From Candidatus Enterococcus stercoripullorum (GTDB taxonomy: Bacteria > Bacillota > Bacilli > Lactobacillales > Enterococcaceae): DNA of 64,000 nucleotides. Positions 7,451-17,090 of the stretch are shown piece after piece; the first letter of the stretch is position 1, and each line of letters opens with the position of its first letter. A program made the position numbers and the translations under genes. The stretch spans positions 1 to 64,000 of the forward strand of contig DWVH01000046.1 of NCBI GenBank assembly GCA_019120335.1. The letters run 5' to 3'. Below the pieces are notes generated by a model. It worked only from the letters and a program-made list of their open reading frames with translations, searched no databases and was not told where the DNA came from.

Positions 7451-9334
7451 TTAGGCAATTTTTTCTACTGCTGGTTTGCTGCCATCTTGAATGAAGTACA
7501 CTTTATACCAAGTTAAGAAAGTAAAAATTGTCCAAATCTTACGGCGTTCATCCACTTTTCCTGCAAAATTATCATCTAATAAACGTAAAATTGCTTCTTG
7601 GTTAAAGAATTCTTCGACAAAATCAGCGCTAAACAATTCACGCACATGTTTGTAATACTTTTCTTCACGTAACCAGTCTTTAATCGGCACAGGGAATCCA
7701 ATTTTTTCGCGATTATACCATTCTTCTGGCAAATGACGACTCGCTGCTTGACGGAAAGCAAATTTGGTATTTTCTTCATTAATCAAATATTTAGATGGTA
7801 CTTTTTCCGCTGTACGCATCACTTCGATATCCAATAATGGGACCCGTAATTCCAAAGAGTGTGCCATGGACATCTTATCTGCTTTTAACAAGATATCTTT
7901 TGGCATCCATTGGTGAATATCTAGATACTGCATTTTTCTAATTTCACTACGATCAATCACCCGACGATAATTTTCATCGACAATTTGTTTCACAGTTGGG
8001 CTCTTTTGATACTTAGGTTGAAGATAACGAGTGGTTTCTGCTTCTTCAAAGACCTTCGCTTGACCGATGAAGAATTCTTCGGCTGGCGCAAGGTTGGTAT
8101 ACATATGGAAGCTACCATGGAAGTGTTTGTTCTTCAACTTGCTAGCAATAAAGTAGCGCGCACGTTTTGGTAACTTCTTCAAGCCATTCGTAAACACGCG
8201 GATCGCTTTAGAACGAGTGAAGAAACCATAATTGACATAACCGGCAAATAATTCATCGGCCCCTTCTCCACTTAATACGACGCGCACATCACGACTAGCT
8301 AATTCCGCTAAGAAGTATAATGGCACACAAGATGGGTTTGAATCAGGTTCATCTAAGTGATATTGAATAATTGGGAACGTTTCAAAGGCTTCTTCCCCTT
8401 TAATCACAGTTGAGGTATTATTTAAGCCAATCATATCGGTTAATTGACGGGCTTGTACGGATTCATTGTAGCTTTCATCGCCAAAACCAATTGAGTAAGA
8501 ATGCTCTGGACGTAAAACACTAGTTACATAACTAGAGTCTACTCCACTAGAAAGAAATGAACCTACTTCAACGTCAGCGATTTGGTGTGCTTCAATCGAT
8601 TTCACAACTGTATCATCAATTAAATTGACTGTTTCTTCTAAGCTCATATCTTGTTCGTTATCAGCAACATCCCAATATTGTTCGATTTTTAATTCACCTT
8701 GATGATAAGTGAAGTAATGTCCCTCTTTAATTCGGAAAACCCCTTTAAAGAAAGTTTCATCTAAAGCAGAATATTGGAAAGTCATGTAAGGTTTTAAGGC
8801 TTCTTTATTCAATTCTTTGACGAAATCAGGATGTTTTAAAAAGCTCTTAATTTCTGAACCATACATAAACGTGCCATTCATTTGCGCATAATAAAATGGC
8901 TTAATACCAAAATGATCGCGAGCACCAAATAAAGTTTGGGTTTTCGTATCCCAAATGACAAAGGCAAACATCCCACGAACTTTTTGTAATAACTCCGCAC
9001 CCCATTCTTCATAGCCATGCAGTAACACTTCTGTATCAGCATGAGTTTTAAAGATATGACCTGCTTTTTTTAGTTCTTCACGTAAAATACGATGGTTATA
9101 GATTTCACCATTAAAGGTAATCACTTTCGTCCCATCTTCATTATAGATTGGTTGACTACCACCTTCTAAGTCAATGATACTTAAACGACGAAATCCAAGC
9201 GCTGCGCCTTCATCGACGTGTTCCCCACTACTATTAGGACCACGGTGAATAATTGTATCCATCATCGCATTGACAATTCGTTTCTTTTCTTGTAAATCGG
9301 ATTGTTGGTTAATAAACCCTACGATACCACACAT
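7451..9334 (-). CDS. asnB: Asparagine synthase, glutamine-hydrolysing
   Basis: A 627-residue protein. It opens MCGIVGFIN, so Cys2 is the nucleophile of the class II glutamine amidotransferase domain (about residues 1-210, with NGEIYNHRILREEL and HADTEVLLHGYEEW). The C-terminal synthetase domain has the ATP pyrophosphatase loop LSSGVDSSYV (around residue 262-270), 'SGEGADELFAGY' and 'LLKADKMSMAHSLELRVPLLD'. It converts aspartate, glutamine and ATP to asparagine, glutamate, AMP and pyrophosphate in the cytosol. The length matches long Firmicutes AsnB. An AAGAAGG site precedes the ATG. It is monocistronic and borders the mobile element to its left. Confidence 0.95.
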   Translation of the reverse strand: MCGIVGFINQQSDLQEKKRIVNAMMDTIIHRGPNSSGEHVDEGAALGFRRLSIIDLEGGSQPIYNEDGTKVITFNGEIYNHRILREELKKAGHIFKTHADTEVLLHGYEEWGAELLQKVRGMFAFVIWDTKTQTLFGARDHFGIKPFYYAQMNGTFMYGSEIKSFLKHPDFVKELNKEALKPYMTFQYSALDETFFKGVFRIKEGHYFTYHQGELKIEQYWDVADNEQDMSLEETVNLIDDTVVKSIEAHQIADVEVGSFLSSGVDSSYVTSVLRPEHSYSIGFGDESYNESVQARQLTDMIGLNNTSTVIKGEEAFETFPIIQYHLDEPDSNPSCVPLYFLAELASRDVRVVLSGEGADELFAGYVNYGFFTRSKAIRVFTNGLKKLPKRARYFIASKLKNKHFHGSFHMYTNLAPAEEFFIGQAKVFEEAETTRYLQPKYQKSPTVKQIVDENYRRVIDRSEIRKMQYLDIHQWMPKDILLKADKMSMAHSLELRVPLLDIEVMRTAEKVPSKYLINEENTKFAFRQAASRHLPEEWYNREKIGFPVPIKDWLREEKYYKHVRELFSADFVEEFFNQEAILRLLDDNFAGKVDERRKIWTIFTFLTWYKVYFIQDGSKPAVEKIA

Positions 9335-9449
9335 ATGAATAATCCTTCTTTCATCTATTTCAAAAAGTTATTAACTAAAATTTTCAATCGACTTCAAGTA
9401 TAGCATAGATTCTAGCACGTTTCATTAATTTTTCATCGACTTTAGAAAA

Positions 9450-9497
9450 AATAAGAAAAAGAAATACACACCTTCAACCAAGAAAATGTGTATCTCT
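9450..9497 (-). terminator. Terminator of recD2
   Basis: On the minus strand AGATACACA and TGTGTATTTCT form a stem, followed by a T-rich run. It lies just after the recD2 stop codon and closes the trmL-phosphatase-recD2 transcript. Confidence 0.75.
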
Positions 9498-9502
9498 CAA
9501 GC

Positions 9503-12184
9503 TTATTTCATAAAATCATACGGACTAATGTTTTCCATTCCTATCATCGGATCAATTTGTCCATTTTGAATGACTGCAGCAGTTAAATATTCAAGTAATG
9601 CGGCTTGCTCTTTTACCGTTGCTAGGTCATTCGTGCTACTTTCAGCTAAATCCGCTGCTTTTTCTTCAACAATGGATTTTTTAGCCGCATCAGTCTCTGT
9701 TTCATAGTGAATCCCTTGAGTCTCTTCTACAGCAAATAAATCCATCACGTCACTTGCTGATTCTTTGACTTGAATGTTTGGCTCAATGGCTGCAGATTGG
9801 GAAAGTTGTTCTGGTGCTACTTGATTTTCAGTCGTTTTCTCTTTAGCTGTGCGGAGAGGTTTTATTTCGACTTCTGCATGAGAATCATCGCTATACATCG
9901 CATCCTCATATTGCTGCACTTTCAAATACATCATGTCGGACATTTGATCATGCTCTAAAATTCGTTTAGCCAAAGTAGTCTGACGGTTGGCGGATACATG
10001 CGTCACACAAGTTTGAAAGGCCTCGACCTCGCCTAGTAAAATCAAGCGCTCTTTACTTCGTGTCACCGCTGTATACAATAAATTTCGCTGCAACATCCGC
10101 GAATATTGGCGCACCATTGGTAAAATCACCATATTAAACTCACTACCCTGAGACTTATGAATCGAACAACAATAAGCCAGCGTAATCTGATTCCATTCAT
10201 TACGCGGATAAGTCACTTCATTACTATCAAAAGCAATCACCAACTCATCCATCTTACTTTCGGCATATTTAGCTTCAATAATCCCGACAATAATCCCCAT
10301 ATCACCATTAAAAACATTCAGTTCCGCGGAATTTACTAACTGTAAGACTTTATCGCCAATTCGATAACATATCTCATTAAACTGCACTTCTTTTTTTCCT
10401 GGAGTCAGTGGATTTAAAATTTCTTGCATCATTTTATTTAAAGCATCGATTCCGGCCATCCCACGATACATCGGTGCCAGCACTTGAATATCTTGAGAAG
10501 TAAAGCCTTTTTCTTTCGCTTTTTGGACAATTTGCGAAATAACCCCTTCAATTTGACTCGCCTGACAAGGAATAAAGCTGCGGTCTGGCTGTTTTGTGAC
10601 AAAATTCTGTGGCAGGCGTCCTTCTTTGATTTCGTGTGCTAAAGGAATAATGCTCGAGCCCTCTCCTTGGCGATAAATCTCGGTTAATTCAGCTTGAGGA
10701 ATCGCTGGTACACTCAATAAATCATGTAACACTTGACCAGGACCTACAGATGGCAATTGATCCTTATCACCAACCAAAATTACCTGCATATTTTCATTAA
10801 TCGACTTAAAGAGCATATTGGCTAACCACGTATCGACCATCGACATCTCATCAACAATCAAAAGGCCGCCTTCTAGCTCATTGACTTCCACTAAAGGTTT
10901 GCGCTCTTTCCCGTTAAGACCAAGCAAGCGATGAATGGTGCCACTAGGTAAGTAGGTCGTTTCATGCATCCGTTTGGCAGCCCGTCCAGTCGGTGCAGCT
11001 AATAGAATCGGAAAAGTCGACTCCGTATACTTATGAGTGGCTAAATCAATCTCATTTAATTCCGCAAATAGCTGCACTATCCCATTAACCACTGTAGTCT
11101 TTCCTGTCCCCGGACCACCCGTTAAAATAAATAAAGGAGAAGTGATTGCCGCATGAATCGCCTCAACTTGAGAAGCGCCATAAGAAATGCCCAGACGTTT
11201 TTCAACTTTACGCAAGGCTTTTTCAATTTTTTCTTTTGGATAATTGATTTCTTTTTTTCGATTCAGCAAATGATTAATCGAAGTACTAATGCCATATTCC
11301 GAGAAGAACAAACTATTTTCATACAAATTCATCCCGTCTTGTTGAATAACCCCTTCTTGCGTCATCTCCATAATCACATCAGCTAAATCATTGGGCATAA
11401 TCTCGACTGGACGGCTTTCTTCTAACAAACGAATAGTTGATTCCAATAACTCTTGGGCCGTCACATAAGTATTGCCATTTTCGATACAAGACTGAAAAAG
11501 CTGATGAATCACGGCTGCTCGCAAACGTTCTTTACTATCATCTGCAATCCCGAGTTGGCTGGCTAGATAGTCGGCACGCTTAAAGCCAATCCCATCAATG
11601 TCTTCCACTAATTGATAAGGATTGGTTTCAATAACTTCAAGTGCTTGACTTTGATATTTTTGATAAATCGCAAAGGACAGCTGACTCCCAAAGCCATATT
11701 TGGTTAAGCCGACAATCACTTTATCCATCCCATGATTTTGGGCAACGACATCAGCGACCATTTTTTGTTTGGCTTCAGTTAGACCGCTCACTTGGGCTAA
11801 ACAAGCCGGATTTTGAATAATCGTTTCAATCGCGTCTTCACCTAAAGCATCGACAATCTTCGCCGCTAACTTCTTCCCAATCCCTGGAAAACGATCACTG
11901 GAAAAATACGCAATCAAGCCATTTTGTGAAGTGGGCTGACTTTGTGAATAACTCTGAGACTGAAACTGTAACCCATAACGTGGATGCGTCACTAAAGTAC
12001 CCTTGAATTCATAGCTTTCCCCTTCTTGGATTTGGCCAAAAGTACCCGTCACCACGATTTCTTTTTCCGAAAAATCAAAGTCTTTCTCCTGAATTTTCAC
12101 TAGCAAAACTTTGAAAAAATTACGTGGATTCTCAAAAAATGTAGCTACAATTGTCCCGACTAATTGGTTATCCACTGTCCTCAC
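9503..12184 (-). CDS. recD2: SF1 ATP-dependent DNA helicase RecD2
   Basis: An 893-residue RecD2/YrrC-type helicase, which lacks RecBC partners and unwinds 5' to 3' in repair and fork maintenance. An N-terminal OB-like part and tandem helix-hairpin-helix segments (FPGIGKKLAAKIVDALG; IDGIGFKRADYLA) precede the helicase core. Walker A is LTGGPGTGKTTVVNG near residue 355 and Walker B is LLIVDEMSMVD near 443. A late motif reads YCCSIHKSQGSEFNMVILP and is followed by 'LLYTAVTRSKERLILLG'. The last ~100 residues are an acidic, low-complexity tail. The GTG at 12184 is two bases from the stop of the phosphatase gene; a second GTG at 12175 is an alternative start. Confidence 0.93.
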   Translation of the reverse strand: MRTVDNQLVGTIVATFFENPRNFFKVLLVKIQEKDFDFSEKEIVVTGTFGQIQEGESYEFKGTLVTHPRYGLQFQSQSYSQSQPTSQNGLIAYFSSDRFPGIGKKLAAKIVDALGEDAIETIIQNPACLAQVSGLTEAKQKMVADVVAQNHGMDKVIVGLTKYGFGSQLSFAIYQKYQSQALEVIETNPYQLVEDIDGIGFKRADYLASQLGIADDSKERLRAAVIHQLFQSCIENGNTYVTAQELLESTIRLLEESRPVEIMPNDLADVIMEMTQEGVIQQDGMNLYENSLFFSEYGISTSINHLLNRKKEINYPKEKIEKALRKVEKRLGISYGASQVEAIHAAITSPLFILTGGPGTGKTTVVNGIVQLFAELNEIDLATHKYTESTFPILLAAPTGRAAKRMHETTYLPSGTIHRLLGLNGKERKPLVEVNELEGGLLIVDEMSMVDTWLANMLFKSINENMQVILVGDKDQLPSVGPGQVLHDLLSVPAIPQAELTEIYRQGEGSSIIPLAHEIKEGRLPQNFVTKQPDRSFIPCQASQIEGVISQIVQKAKEKGFTSQDIQVLAPMYRGMAGIDALNKMMQEILNPLTPGKKEVQFNEICYRIGDKVLQLVNSAELNVFNGDMGIIVGIIEAKYAESKMDELVIAFDSNEVTYPRNEWNQITLAYCCSIHKSQGSEFNMVILPMVRQYSRMLQRNLLYTAVTRSKERLILLGEVEAFQTCVTHVSANRQTTLAKRILEHDQMSDMMYLKVQQYEDAMYSDDSHAEVEIKPLRTAKEKTTENQVAPEQLSQSAAIEPNIQVKESASDVMDLFAVEETQGIHYETETDAAKKSIVEEKAADLAESSTNDLATVKEQAALLEYLTAAVIQNGQIDPMIGMENISPYDFMK

Positions 12185-12185
12185 C

Positions 12186-12818
12186 TCACTTTTTAGCTAA
12201 AAAATTGGTCTCATTCCATACCTTTAATTGATAAGGGAGTTCGCCTGTTTGTGTCTCTAAAATGGTTAAACTGCTATTTTTTAGGCTTCCTAATTCGCGT
12301 AATTCACTCAACGGTTTACCTATCAACCAAGGAATACTTGCCGCAAACGAAGCCCCATGACCGACAAACAGTACCGGACCTTCATCTAGGTGAGCTTTTG
12401 CTGCCGTTGTGACCACATTTTCAATCCGTCTTAATAAATGTCCGATGGGTTCTCCATTAAAAGGCGTTGGATCGTATTTATCCAGTCGTTTACGCATTTG
12501 ACTCGCTTCTGGGTATTCTTGATTCACCTCAGTAAACAAACGTCCTTCTAAACTACCAAAGCCCATTTCCCGCAAATTATCGGTTTCAATAATCGGCACA
12601 TTTGTCTTAAGATGTTTGGCAATCTCTTTGGCCGTTGTTAACGCACGGGGCGCACTTGAAGCATAAATCGCCGCAAATGGTACGTCTTTCAAATACTCTC
12701 CTAATTTTTGAATCTCAGCGTAACTTTCTGGTAAAAGTGGCGAATCTCCTTCTCTACCTTGAAAGCGACCTTCTAAATTCCATTCTGTCCGTCCATGTCT
12801 TGTGAAATATAATTGCAT
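12186..12818 (-). CDS. Histidine phosphatase family protein
   Basis: A 210-residue branched phosphoglycerate-mutase-like enzyme. The catalytic RHG motif is at the start (LYFTRHGRTEWNLEGRFQG), and the second histidine is in 'VLFVGHGASFAASIPWL'. These enzymes remove phosphate from small metabolites through a phosphohistidine; the substrate cannot be read from sequence. AGAGGG precedes the ATG. It lies between trmL and recD2 with spacings of nine and two bases, so the three genes are one operon. Confidence 0.85.
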   Translation of the reverse strand: MQLYFTRHGRTEWNLEGRFQGREGDSPLLPESYAEIQKLGEYLKDVPFAAIYASSAPRALTTAKEIAKHLKTNVPIIETDNLREMGFGSLEGRLFTEVNQEYPEASQMRKRLDKYDPTPFNGEPIGHLLRRIENVVTTAAKAHLDEGPVLFVGHGASFAASIPWLIGKPLSELRELGSLKNSSLTILETQTGELPYQLKVWNETNFLAKK

Positions 12819-12827
12819 ACTGACCCT

Positions 12828-13334
12828 CTAATCTAATTTATCATTTTCATAGTGATGACTTAATTCTAATCCTGGAAAAGCTTGTTGGCGCAAGGCTTCA
12901 TAGATGATTAACGCCGCCGTATTGGATAAATTCAAAGACCGCACATGGGTATCATTCATCGGAATACGCAAACACTTCTCTTCATTTTCACGCATAAAAC
13001 TTTCTGGCAATCCCTTGGTTTCTTTTCCAAACATAAAGTAGTGATCCACACCATCATTGAAGTTCACCTCACTATATACCTTATTGGCAAACTTAGTAAT
13101 CAAGTGCAAATGCGCCACACTTGGTAAAGCCTTTAAAAATGCTTCTAAATTCTCATGATAGGTAATATCTACACTATGCCAGTAATCAAGACCCGCTCGC
13201 TTTAAATGCTTATCATCTGTACTAAATCCTAATGGTTCGATTAGATGCAACGGGGTATTCGTCGCCGCACAGGTTCTAGCAATATTCCCGGTATTGGCCG
13301 GAATCTCTGGTTCAAATAATACAATATGATTCAC
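12828..13334 (-). CDS. trmL: tRNA (cytidine/uridine-2'-O-)-methyltransferase, SPOUT family
   Basis: A 168-residue SPOUT enzyme that methylates the 2'-O of the wobble base of tRNA-Leu. The N-terminal [20 protein letters not shown] block, the '[12 protein letters not shown]' glycine loop and the C-terminal trefoil knot segment ([19 protein letters not shown]) are all present. I start at the GTG at 13334, after AGAAAGG, because the family normally begins right before NHIVLF; a TTG seven codons upstream is less likely. It is the first gene of the trmL-phosphatase-recD2 operon. Confidence 0.9.
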   Translation of the reverse strand: MNHIVLFEPEIPANTGNIARTCAATNTPLHLIEPLGFSTDDKHLKRAGLDYWHSVDITYHENLEAFLKALPSVAHLHLITKFANKVYSEVNFNDGVDHYFMFGKETKGLPESFMRENEEKCLRIPMNDTHVRSLNLSNTAALIIYEALRQQAFPGLELSHHYENDKLD

Positions 13335-13448
13335 TTTATCTCTGACCTTTCTCAATCTATCTTATCTATTCTTTATCTAATTTCTCAGCGGAAGGTAAGC
13401 ACACGAATTGCTCGAAAGCATTCCAAGTCGCCTCACATCCTTGGGTAC

Positions 13449-13545
13449 AAAAAAAACGTAACCCACTCGGTGTCAGGCACTGCGAGAGGCTACGTTAGTG
13501 AAGTATTTTTCACTAACTTTTATCAGAACAGGATACTGATAAAAA
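13449..13545 (-). ncRNA. Row of three hairpins ending in a terminator
   Basis: Read on the minus strand: hairpin TTTATCAG...CTGATAAA, then hairpin GTTAGTG...CACTAAC, then a longer stem CGTAGCCTCTCG...CGAGTGGGTTACG followed directly by eight T. The last is a rho-independent terminator. The unit lies 110 bases upstream of trmL. It may be an attenuator-type leader of trmL, or a separate small RNA ending before the gene. No known riboswitch consensus is evident. Confidence 0.45.
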
Positions 13546-13916
13546 CCAATGAAAAACAACCTGTGTATACTATATCACTCTCACTACTTCTTGGCAATAG
13601 AAAATTCAAAAAAACTTCAAATTTATCAAATATTTTTTCAAAAATAGCCTCAAACCCCTAAAAAAATTAGGTAGAACCTACAAAAAGTGTAGAAATCGTA
13701 AAAAATGGTCATTTGAACAGCTACTTTTTTAGTGTCAAATTGTACTATTTTTTGATGCAATTCGAACAATTTAAAATAGCAAATTTTGCTTTATTTTTAT
13801 GTTCCCTTTTTCTTGATTCTTCTATAAATTTCACAAACTTTTCTTTTATGAATTTCACAAATTTTGTTAGCTTACATTTTTTGAAATCCGACGATGCTTT
13901 TACTAACAAATTACGC
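13546..13916. other. AT-rich gap between rlmA and trmL
   Basis: About 370 bases without a supported gene. It contains a near-direct repeat of AATTTCACAAA (around 13826-13836 and 13851-13861) and long A/T runs. It probably holds the rlmA 3' end signals and the promoter of the downstream hairpin RNA, but no clear promoter was identified. Confidence 0.4.
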
Positions 13917-14765
13917 TCAGCTTTTTTGGCTCATCGCAACTAAGAGGTCTATCGTAATTTTTTCAAGGGGTGCTTGTTGTAAGGACTTCTTGATAACTGG
14001 ATCTACTTGCCATTCCAAAGGCGACATCTCCAATAAAGATAATCGCAACGCTTCTGGAATATCAAAAGTATACTGTACCTTTTCAAATATCGTATCAGGA
14101 TAGGCTTGCAATAATTTTTCGACCACCGCTTCATTGGAATAATGCTGTTTACGCTCATCATTTGGATAAAAAGCTTGTCGCAACTCTTTTAGATAATGCT
14201 CACCAGGAATCACCTTTAAAAGTTTCCCAACAGGAACTAGGATACGGTCGAACTCGCGATAATTCGAAGGCGAGAAAATATTTAACAACACATCAAAAGA
14301 CTGATCGGCAAAAGGCAAATTCGTCAAGTCTGCCACACACCAAAATGCTTGATCAAATTGCGTGTGGTTACTTGCCTGATAAATCCCTTCTTTGGCAATA
14401 TCAAACCCCACCGTCAATGCAGGTGTCACTTTTTGCGTCAATTGAGCCAAGAAACTACCCTCACCGCAGCCAATATCCAGTACTTTTGCTTGGTTGAGAT
14501 CTTTCGCTAAAACCTCAAGCAATGGATCATACATGCCACCTTGAATCATACGCGCGCGATGGGCAAAAAGCTTGGCATCATAATCACTCTTTAGCTGCGA
14601 CTTCAAAAAATAGAGCGTCCCTTTTTTAGAAAGATCAAAGCGATGATGATGAGCACAAACTAGTCCACTTTCTGTCGCTTGCATTTTTTCATGACAAAGC
14701 GGACAAGCAAACACCTGCGCATGGACCTCTAGAAAAAGTTTCGCGCGATCAATTTTCTTTAACAT
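13917..14765 (-). CDS. rlmA: 23S rRNA (guanine-N1)-methyltransferase, RlmA family
   Basis: A 282-residue SAM-dependent enzyme. A zinc-binding head comes first (FACPLCHEKM at Cys21/Cys24, then LVCAHHHRFDL), followed by the Rossmann fold with motif I VLDIGCGEGSFL and 'FADQSFDVLLNIFSPSNYRE'. RlmA-type enzymes methylate N1 of G745 or G748 of 23S rRNA; in Gram-positives the RlmA(II) form acts at G748 and affects tylosin sensitivity. Which of the two this is cannot be read off. The gene is monocistronic. Confidence 0.88.
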   Translation of the reverse strand: MLKKIDRAKLFLEVHAQVFACPLCHEKMQATESGLVCAHHHRFDLSKKGTLYFLKSQLKSDYDAKLFAHRARMIQGGMYDPLLEVLAKDLNQAKVLDIGCGEGSFLAQLTQKVTPALTVGFDIAKEGIYQASNHTQFDQAFWCVADLTNLPFADQSFDVLLNIFSPSNYREFDRILVPVGKLLKVIPGEHYLKELRQAFYPNDERKQHYSNEAVVEKLLQAYPDTIFEKVQYTFDIPEALRLSLLEMSPLEWQVDPVIKKSLQQAPLEKITIDLLVAMSQKS

Positions 14766-14955
14766 TCACCTATTTCCTTTCTAAATTCAAAAAAACATTT
14801 TACAAATTTGCCGTATTTAAGCAAATTTTCTTAAAAAACCTACCTTCCAACTATACCACACTGCCAAAGCCTCTAGCAATGTCCCCCAAGCATTTTCACC
14901 TATCTTTGCATGAAAAAATCCTATCTTTGAATTTAATCAAGATAAGCTGTTCAAT

Positions 14956-15462
14956 TTATAATTCAAGCTGATAAATATAGTCGGTTTGCGGATCATCCCC
15001 CATCCAAAACGTATGAGCATCGATTTGATAGAATCCATGCCGTTGATAAAATTTTAACGCTTTTTCATTATGTTCCCAAACGCCTAGCCAAACTTTTTTC
15101 TTGCCTAACTTTCTCGCTTGCTCTAGAGCAAAAGCGAATAACTCTTTCCCACAACCTTGACCTTGGAAAGCTTGTTTGATATAAATCCTTTCCACTTCCA
15201 AACTGTCATCTTGCTGATATTCCGTTTGCGCCTCCGCTAAATTTAGCTTTAAAAAACCAGCAATTTCGCCTTCTTTTTCTAGAAAATAAAAGAATGAATG
15301 TGGCTGATTAAACTCTGCTGTTAGCTTTTCCACGGTTAAATTTTGATCTAAATAATCTTGCAAATCTTTTGGCGTATTCACCGCAGCAAAAGTCTCAATA
15401 AATGTTTGCCGGCTAAGTTCACATAACACATCAATTTCTGACCTTTTTACTTCACGAATCAT
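14956..15462 (-). CDS. GNAT family N-acetyltransferase
   Basis: A 168-residue GNAT enzyme. The acetyl-CoA pyrophosphate loop is AFQGQGCGKELFAFAL, preceded by 'LEVERIYI', and the C-terminal 'NEKALKFYQRHGFYQID' is the typical beta6-alpha4 segment. These enzymes transfer acetyl groups to amines; the opening pattern (CELSRQTFIETFAAVNT) recalls the PaiA/YkkB-like subgroup acting on polyamines or small amines, which I infer only loosely. It starts at ATG 15462 with AAAAGGAGC upstream and is divergent from cutC. Confidence 0.85.
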   Translation of the reverse strand: MIREVKRSEIDVLCELSRQTFIETFAAVNTPKDLQDYLDQNLTVEKLTAEFNQPHSFFYFLEKEGEIAGFLKLNLAEAQTEYQQDDSLEVERIYIKQAFQGQGCGKELFAFALEQARKLGKKKVWLGVWEHNEKALKFYQRHGFYQIDAHTFWMGDDPQTDYIYQLEL

Positions 15463-15592
15463 GATTTTGCTCCTTTTTTCTAATTAACGTCATGATACTC
15501 AGTCTATTTGTCTTATTCAATTACCAATTTACAGCAAAATGCGCCAAAATATGTTAGAATACCCAAGGAAGAATTTAGAAAGGAAGAAAAAC

Positions 15593-16243
15593 ATGTCTAC
15601 GTTGATTAAAGAATTTTGTGCAGAAAACCATACGGATATCCCTCTAGCTATTCACCGCGGGGCTAAACGTATCGAGCTTTGTGATAATTTAGCAGTTGGT
15701 GGCACGACGCCAAGTACCGGGGTCCTAGAAGAAGCAATTAGTTATTGTAATGAAAAGCAAGTCCCTGTAATGGTCATGATTCGCCCACGCAAAGGACATT
15801 TTATCTATAATGATATCGACCTAAAAATCATGCATACTGACCTGATAGAAGCGAAAAAACTCGGTGTCGATGGCGTGGTCTTTGGTTGCCTGACTCCAAG
15901 TAACTGGATTGACGAAGAGGCGATGGAGGAACTTATTGAAGTCGCAGAAGGTTTGCAGATTACTTTCCACATGGCCTTTGACGAAATCCCTGTCGAACGC
16001 CAATTTGAAGCCATTGACTGGTTAGCTGATCACGGTGTCCATCGTATCCTTACCCATGGTGGTCCAATGAGTGAATCTATCTCAGACACTCTCCCACGCT
16101 TAAAAGAACTGATTGACTACGCAGCTGGTCGCATCACCATCTTACCAGGCGGGCAAATCACTTACGAAAACGCCGAAGAAATCGCCCAACAACTCGGCAT
16201 TCACGAACTCCATGGCACCAAAATCGTAAAACTAGCAGAATAA
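15593..16243 (+). CDS. cutC: CutC family protein
   Basis: A 216-residue TIM-barrel protein. Characteristic blocks are RIELCDNLAVGGTTPSTGV at residue 25-45, 'VMIRPRKGHFIYND', 'GVVFGCL', 'ITFHMAFDEI', 'RILTHGGP' and 'ILPGGQITYEN'. The family was named for copper homeostasis in E. coli; a direct copper role is disputed. I chose the ATG at 15593 because AGGAAG precedes it; an ATG 18 codons upstream has no ribosome binding site and adds residues not typical of the family. Confidence 0.9.
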   Translation: MSTLIKEFCAENHTDIPLAIHRGAKRIELCDNLAVGGTTPSTGVLEEAISYCNEKQVPVMVMIRPRKGHFIYNDIDLKIMHTDLIEAKKLGVDGVVFGCLTPSNWIDEEAMEELIEVAEGLQITFHMAFDEIPVERQFEAIDWLADHGVHRILTHGGPMSESISDTLPRLKELIDYAAGRITILPGGQITYENAEEIAQQLGIHELHGTKIVKLAE

Positions 16244-16251
16244 CTCAAAAC

Positions 16252-16296
16252 CCAACCTCTCCAAAAATCACTCAGTTTAGGGAGGTTGGTTTACTA
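16252..16296 (+). terminator. Terminator of cutC
   Basis: CCAACCTCTCC and GGGAGGTTGG pair across a loop and are followed by TTTACTATTT. It is nine bases after the cutC stop. Confidence 0.75.
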
Positions 16297-16383
16297 TTTG
16301 GAGACAATTTATAGAAAACGCTCGCAAAACTATAAAATAGCCGATATAATTGTATAATAAATGATAGTTAAGGAGGTTTTCTG

Positions 16384-16665
16384 ATGAACAAAGGGATGAA
16401 TTTACCTGAAAGATTGAGATTTTGCTTTGAGGCTACGATTTTCGGAAAAACTGATAAGGAGACCCTAGACATCCTTCGAAAATTGCAAACTGATGATACG
16501 ATTGTTTCATTTGGCAAAATCCCTGTCCACGACTACGCCACAACAGCACTGATTTATTTAAATGTGATTAGCTACGAAGAAAATTGGAATAAAAACACTG
16601 ATTACCTTCTTGAAGTTTACACAGGATTCAAAAAAGAGTATGACAACGGCACCCTAGAAATCTAA
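16384..16665 (+). CDS. Small paralogous protein, left flank of the CRISPR block
   Basis: A 93-residue protein with AAGGAGG before its ATG. It is related to the protein at 26014-26286: both have a Phe-Cys near the start (LRFCFEA / SKFCRDA), 'ETLD', an 'IPV.D.A' block (KIPVHDYATTALIYLN / RIPVADWAKGVLILLG) and the same ending (EYDNGTLEI / EYKNGRMEV). The two lie on opposite strands and bracket the CRISPR-Cas locus. The family is not recognised; small soluble helical protein is all that can be said. Confidence 0.7.
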   Translation: MNKGMNLPERLRFCFEATIFGKTDKETLDILRKLQTDDTIVSFGKIPVHDYATTALIYLNVISYEENWNKNTDYLLEVYTGFKKEYDNGTLEI

Positions 16666-16676
16666 GGTGCCGTTTC
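16645..16676 (+). terminator. Terminator overlapping the end of the small paralogue gene
   Basis: AACGGCACC and GGTGCCGTTT form a strong stem around the stop codon, so the last codons of the gene are part of the hairpin. The T-run is short. Confidence 0.6.
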
Positions 16677-16717
16677 CACAGAAAGAAGTGTTCATCAATA
16701 GTTAGATAAGGGCTGCC

Positions 16718-16822
16718 ATATTATTTACATCATTCTCAAACAGAACCATATTAACTCACATCTATTGAATTATCTTCAGAACAATATTATTTACATCATT
16801 TCCAAACATAAAGAACCATATT
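16718..16822. repeat. Direct repeat pair, about 65 bp apart
   Basis: ATATTATTTACATCATT starts at 16718 and recurs at about 16784; each copy is followed by CAAACA and AGAACCATATT. The rest of the gap 16677-17090 has no gene. The repeats lie between the small paralogue gene and the dead transposase and may be traces of element ends or regulatory sites. Confidence 0.5.
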
Positions 16823-17090
16823 GTTTCACAGTATCTCTAACGTCATTATACAATATCAGCAAACATTTGTAAACGATTTACTATTCTGTAATTAGTTATT
16901 ATATAACTTATTGTTCAGTTGGTTAATGTTAACCCTGAATAATTCATACATTTTGTCTTGAGTACTACAATTACTGTTTCATCAACCGATTAAAAAATTT
17001 TAACTTTTCCACCTAATTAGTCATAAAAAAAAGAACTCCATTTCGTTATAGTAAGAGTGCAGCCAAATGCAAAACAAAGGAGTTCTTCTA

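Noticed and set aside
10157..11386. Plus-strand frames inside recD2
   Set aside because: Shadows of a well-supported helicase gene on the other strand, without ribosome binding sites.
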